Shown here in pieces: positions 14,781-18,461 of a stretch of DNA of 18,461 nucleotides. The stretch is from the NCBI GenBank assembly GCA_938004815.1, contig CALKVR010000091.1, forward strand, positions 1 through 18,461. The letters run 5' to 3'. The notes under the pieces are model-generated. The model was not told where the DNA came from, ran no database searches, and saw only the letters and a list, made by a program, of their open reading frames with translations. This stretch comes from an uncultured Polyangiaceae bacterium. Its GTDB lineage: Bacteria > Myxococcota_A > Polyangia > Polyangiales > Polyangiaceae. Both the position numbers and the translations under genes were made by a program. Positions within the stretch are counted from its first letter, which is position 1. The number at the start of each line of letters is the position of its first letter.

Positions 14781-15800
14781 CTACATCGCGACGTGCAAGT
14801 CGAACTTGGTGAAGCCATTGCGAGGCGCGAAGTAGTAGGCATCACCGTCGGTCGGAACCACGCCAGAGGGGATGGCCTCGAGCTTCTCGGTGAGGGTCTG
14901 CGCCGCGGTGGCCGCGCCGGCGTTGAGCTTGCTCTTCATCCCCGATCTGCAGCCCCAGCTGTCGCCGAAGCCCGAGCTCACGTACGTCTCGCGGACCGAG
15001 ATCTGCCAGTAAAGGTTCCCGTTGACGTCGACCTTGGGGCCGCCCCGCAACGTGAAGTGGCCGGCGCGCTCGGTGCACGCGGCGTGGTCCAGGTAGAGGT
15101 TCTGTCGGATTTCGAAGCCGGCCCAGCCGACCATCTTCATCGTGGCGTCGCCGTTGGTCTCGGCGCCGTCGGGGAGCTCGGCGTCGATCGAGTTGTTCCA
15201 CTGCTGCAAGACGTTGCCGTCGAAGTCGAGCGCGAAGGGGCGATGCGACGCGGCGTGGGCGTAGAACACCGCGGAGCGGACGCGGCCGGCCAAGGAGAGG
15301 CCCTGCAGATCGGTGAGGCTCGCTATGTCGTCGATGGTGTGGACCTGACCAGGCTCGCACGCCACCCAGGCGCCGCTCCCGCTCCAGGCCTCGTAGCCGC
15401 CCGGCGGGTTCGCGATCGAGAAGAGCGAGACGGTCCCCGCGCGCGTTCCGCACTGGATCCGCACGGAGCCGACGTTCTGGTAGAGGCCCCACGATTGGAG
15501 CGTCGTGTAGTCGAACATCTGGATCTGCGGTTGGTCCGTGACCGTCTTGCCCGACACCGTCCACCACGACCCGGTCTGGTTGGGGCCCGAGTAGAACGTC
15601 ACATACGTCAGGTCGGGATCGGACGGCGCCGGCGGCACGTAGACCCCACCGCCGGGGGCCGGCTCGCACGGGCCAAAGCATGCCTCCGGCTCGACCTCGC
15701 CGAGCTCGAGGTCGTCGAGGTCGGCGCCCTCGTGGCAGGCGAGCGCGAGGAGCGCGATGGATGCGAACGATGCGGTGCGGGAAAAGGACAGAGTCGTCAT
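14781..15800 (-). CDS. Predicted lipoprotein, possibly with a beta/gamma-crystallin-like segment
   Basis: A 339-residue exported protein. The signal sequence SFASIALLALAC ends at Cys22, a slightly non-canonical lipobox (Ala at -3). An acidic linker and a Pro/Gly-rich segment (about 23-60) follow. Next comes VTFYSGPNQTGSWWTV and, about 30 residues on, LYQNVGSVRIQCG, loosely resembling the (F/Y)xxxx(F/Y)xG and SVRV parts of beta/gamma-crystallin motifs; this is a weak match by eye. The remaining C-terminal part is rich in aromatics and Gly and is unassigned. ATG at 15798-15800 has GGAG at a 6-nt spacing. It is divergent from the knottin-like lipoprotein across a 204-bp gap. Function unknown. 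Confidence 0.75.
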   Translation of the reverse strand: MTTLSFSRTASFASIALLALACHEGADLDDLELGEVEPEACFGPCEPAPGGGVYVPPAPSDPDLTYVTFYSGPNQTGSWWTVSGKTVTDQPQIQMFDYTTLQSWGLYQNVGSVRIQCGTRAGTVSLFSIANPPGGYEAWSGSGAWVACEPGQVHTIDDIASLTDLQGLSLAGRVRSAVFYAHAASHRPFALDFDGNVLQQWNNSIDAELPDGAETNGDATMKMVGWAGFEIRQNLYLDHAACTERAGHFTLRGGPKVDVNGNLYWQISVRETYVSSGFGDSWGCRSGMKSKLNAGAATAAQTLTEKLEAIPSGVVPTDGDAYYFAPRNGFTKFDLHVAM

Positions 15801-16004
15801 GAAAGTCTCCGAGGGCGCGATGAGCGCGCGCGAGCCCTTGGCAACGCCCGTGCCGCGCGGGTCCCACGCGAGATCCGGGACGTTTTTCCGGCGTCGCGCT
15901 CGAGCGCGCGCAAGCGGTTGCGCGGGACCGCCGAGCCTGCGCGCAGCGCCTTGCTCGAAGGATGGGCTCGCCTTTCGGACGATCGGGAGGGTAAGATCTC
16001 GGAC
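15801..16004. promoter_or_regulatory. Divergent intergenic region between two lipoprotein genes
   Basis: This 204-bp stretch must hold both promoters. It contains a perfect 7-bp inverted repeat with a 4-nt loop, CGCGCAA-GCGG-TTGCGCG (15907-15924), that could be an operator or hairpin. On the plus strand TAAGAT (15992-15997) matches TATAAT at four of six positions and lies 7 nt before the ATG at 16005, which would give a leaderless transcript, but no good -35 is visible. I see no clear promoter for the minus gene. Confidence 0.35.
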
Positions 16005-16550
16005 ATGCGTGCCCTGTCGCTGCCGGTGAGCGTCCTCGCCCTCGCCGTGGCCGCCTGCTCGGCGGACGCCGACGACCTGTTCACCAACACCGGCGGGGCA
16101 GGCGGTGCCGGCGCGCAGGTGTCGAGCGGTGGGCCCGGTTCGGGCTCGAACGGCAGCGGGAGCGGGCAGGGCAGCGGCTCGGGGTCGGGGTCTGCGAGCG
16201 GCTCCACGGCGCAGTCCGGCAGCGCGAGCGCGAGCACGACGGCGGCGCAGACGTCGTCGGTCAGCGCGACCGCATCGAGCACCGACGCCGCGACGTCGGC
16301 CACGAGCAGCGGGTCGAGAATGTGCACCCCCGACGGCCAGGGCTGCCTCTTCGACTGGGACTGCTGCACCGACACGTGCGTGAGCAACACATGCGGTTGC
16401 CTCGCCGACGGTGAGGGCTGCTTCTTCGGTGACGTCTGCTGCAGCGGGTCCTGCCACCAGGGTGAGTGCGGCTGTGGCGCCCCGGGCGAAGATTGCTTCG
16501 TCGGCTTCGAGTGCTGCTCGGGCCAGTGCGCCCAGGGCCAGTGCCAATAG
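16005..16550 (+). CDS. Lipoprotein with three tandem knottin-like Cys modules on a Ser/Gly stalk
   Basis: A 181-residue predicted lipoprotein. The signal sequence ends in the canonical lipobox VAAC (Cys18). Residues about 29-105 are a low-complexity Gly/Ser then Ser/Thr/Ala stalk. The head is three modules (107-130, 132-155, 157-180), each C-x6-C-x5-CC-x3-C-x4-C, joined by single glycines with an exact 25-residue period. This spacing fits an inhibitor-cystine-knot/knottin scaffold, which would form three disulfides per module outside the cytoplasm. Binding partner and role are unknown. ATG 16005 is chosen because it gives a standard lipoprotein signal; no strong ribosome binding site precedes it. 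The gene converges with the peroxiredoxin-like gene with 7 bp between stops. Confidence 0.8.
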   Translation: MRALSLPVSVLALAVAACSADADDLFTNTGGAGGAGAQVSSGGPGSGSNGSGSGQGSGSGSGSASGSTAQSGSASASTTAAQTSSVSATASSTDAATSATSSGSRMCTPDGQGCLFDWDCCTDTCVSNTCGCLADGEGCFFGDVCCSGSCHQGECGCGAPGEDCFVGFECCSGQCAQGQCQ

Positions 16551-16557
16551 GGCTCGG

Positions 16558-17136
16558 TCAGAACCGCGCGACGGGGTCTCGCAGCGCGCAGAGAGAGACC
16601 ACTCTGGGCATGTCCACCCGGTCTCCGAGGTGGCGCGCGACGTGGTGCACGAGGACGCGACCGTCCTTCTCGAGCAGCATGGCGCCGCCTTGTTGCTGCA
16701 CGTCGCCGTCGCCGGCCTCGCGCTTGTAGATCTCGCCCGTGCGGTAGAGGCTCAGCGCGGCCCCGATCGAGGCGGGCCGGATCGTCGCCCACGCGCCCGA
16801 GACGAGCCCCGCCGCCCGGTGACAGGCGAGCGACGGGTCGGTCACCAAGTCGACCTCGGCGTCCTCGAGGCGAATGCGCTCGCGGAACGAGAGCAGACGC
16901 GAAGGGTCGGCTAGCCCGACGAGCACCACGCGCACGCCCTTCTGCTTCAAGACCGGCAGGTGCGGAGCGAGCTCGTCGACCTGCGCGCCGCAGCTGGGAC
17001 ACGCCGCGTGCCGCAAGAAGAGGAGCAGACACGCTTGGCTCGACCAGAAGCTCCCTACGGTCTTGCGCGCCCCGTGGGGGTACAAGACGGTCGCGCGAGC
17101 GAGGTCGTCCGGCGCGAGGCTCCCCGTGAGGTCCAC
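16558..17136 (-). CDS. Peroxiredoxin-like (AhpC/TSA-type thioredoxin-fold) protein
   Basis: A 192-residue protein with a thioredoxin-fold layout. LLLFLRHAACPSCGAQVDEL (residues 37-56) carries a CPSC motif (Cys46, Cys49) at the redox site, followed by VRVVLVGLADPS and VDLVTDPSLACHRAAGL, as in the AhpC-TSA_2/PRXL2-like group. Such proteins reduce peroxides or act as thiol oxidoreductases, but members vary and the substrate is unknown. No signal peptide is seen, so it is probably cytoplasmic. The GTG start lies 10 nt after the stop of the upstream GT2 gene, so it is the last gene of that operon. AGGGG abuts the GTG, which is poor spacing, and translational coupling may help. Confidence 0.78.
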   Translation of the reverse strand: MDLTGSLAPDDLARATVLYPHGARKTVGSFWSSQACLLLFLRHAACPSCGAQVDELAPHLPVLKQKGVRVVLVGLADPSRLLSFRERIRLEDAEVDLVTDPSLACHRAAGLVSGAWATIRPASIGAALSLYRTGEIYKREAGDGDVQQQGGAMLLEKDGRVLVHHVARHLGDRVDMPRVVSLCALRDPVARF

Positions 17137-17146
17137 CCCTATCAGG

Positions 17147-17865
<719 letters not shown>

Positions 17866-17869
<4 letters not shown>

Positions 17870-18461
17870 GCGGTCGCCCGCTCCGCGGCGCTGCGGCCGG
17901 CGAGGATCGCGTCCTCCATCGACGCGTACGTCCACGAGCCATAGCGACCCACCGCGTCGATGCCCGCTGTCTCCAAGAACGCGCGAATGGTCGCGACCGA
18001 CGCCTCGTGGGCTTCGTCGAACACGACGTAGGCGTGATCGATCCGCCGCAGGCGCCCGAAGCGCACCGCCTCGAGGGCGCGGATCACGCCGAGATCGACC
18101 AAGTGCGCGGCCACCGTCGCGAGCGACGGCAGCGAACGCTCGTCGCGCCCTGCGAGCTCGACGTAGAGAGAGGCCTTTCCGGTGGGCGCCATCGCGGTCG
18201 AAAGGTTGGAGTACGCGCCGACGCGATAGAACGGGATCTCGGGGGCGGGGACATACGCCCAGTGCCAATCGACCTCGCACGGGGTGTTGAGGGCGAGATC
18301 GAAGTAGTGGAGGTGCGTCGCGCGCAGCCGCGAGCCGGCCGCTGCGACCTCGGGTGGAGGCCCGTCGAGGAGCCGGACCAGCCCGTCCAGTGGGAGCGAC
18401 GAGATGATGCGCCGGTACGCGACCCGCTCGCCGCCCGCGTAGGGGTTCGACGTGATCATGC
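17866..18461 (-). CDS. FAD-dependent oxidoreductase (amine-oxidase / UDP-galactopyranose-mutase-like), C-terminal part, cut by window edge
   Basis: About 198 C-terminal residues are in the window; the start and N-terminal FAD motif lie beyond 18461, and the visible ATG near the edge is internal. The fragment has RRIISSLPLDGLVRLL, WHWAYVPAPEIPFYRVGAYSN, YVVFDEAHEASVATIRAFL and a closing GRYGSWTYASMEDAI. These blocks recall the C-terminal half of UDP-galactopyranose-mutase/protoporphyrinogen-oxidase-like amine oxidoreductases found near polysaccharide genes. The GRYGxWxYxxMEDAI ending is the strongest cue. It overlaps the GT2 gene by ATGA, supporting a joint role in surface sugar chemistry. Whether it is a true mutase cannot be told from this part. 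Confidence 0.75.

Noticed and set aside
16096..16320. Low-complexity GC-rich repeats as a possible mobile or CRISPR-like array
   Set aside because: They are irregular Gly/Ser and Ser/Thr/Ala codon runs of a lipoprotein stalk, with no constant repeat unit or spacers.
15797..17032. Minus-strand open frame of 411 codons across the knottin-like gene
   Set aside because: Spans two convincing genes in other frames; its QPHSPWWQ-like stretches are the reverse reading of the Cys modules.

Overview
The window is high-GC, tightly packed bacterial DNA. Several short lipoproteins have Ser/Gly/Thr-rich stalks and Cys-rich heads (LDL-receptor class A-like, knottin-like), one has MORN repeats, and the carotenoid genes are clustered. 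Together these suggest a myxobacterium (Myxococcota, probably Polyangiales/Sorangiineae-like). This placement is inferred from style and content, not from a marker gene.

Region 1 (1-10763) is a divergent carotenoid locus around a 56-bp intergenic region at 3932-3987. Leftward: crtY (lycopene cyclase), crtE (GGPP synthase), crtI (phytoene desaturase) and the first 53 codons of crtB (phytoene synthase), which runs off the left edge. Rightward: a CrtC-like carotenoid 1,2-hydratase, a membrane GT2 glycosyltransferase, a PlsC-fold acyltransferase, a CrtD-like 3,4-desaturase, an unrecognised secreted protein, and a CrtU-like ring desaturase/methyltransferase. Nearly every junction is a 4-nt start/stop overlap (ATGA, GTGA or TTGA), so translation is probably coupled. 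Read together, the genes predict a carotenoid with one (probably aromatic) ring and a hydrated, glycosylated and acylated other end. This resembles the hydroxychlorobactene glucoside esters of green sulfur bacteria, with an added 3',4' double bond. The intergenic region carries a perfect 16-bp inverted repeat. Each arm holds a -35-like hexamer for one direction and an ATG for the other, so the leftward transcript is probably leaderless.

Region 2 (10764-16550) holds envelope or secreted proteins: an LDLa-like lipoprotein (minus), a large lipoprotein with two Lcl/DUF1566-like domains and about a dozen MORN-type repeats (plus), a DUF6544-like protein coupled to it (plus), a lipoprotein with a possible beta/gamma-crystallin-like part (minus), and a lipoprotein with three exact 25-residue knottin-like modules (plus).

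Region 3 (16558-18461) is a leftward operon: the C-terminal part of an FAD-dependent amine-oxidase/UDP-galactopyranose-mutase-like oxidoreductase (cut by the right edge), a GT2 glycosyltransferase, and a peroxiredoxin-like thioredoxin-fold protein.

No rRNA, tRNA, CRISPR array, insertion sequence, phage gene or transcription factor was seen. The largest non-coding stretch is 204 bp (15801-16004). No convincing rho-independent terminator was found; convergent genes end 0, 27 and 7 bp apart.
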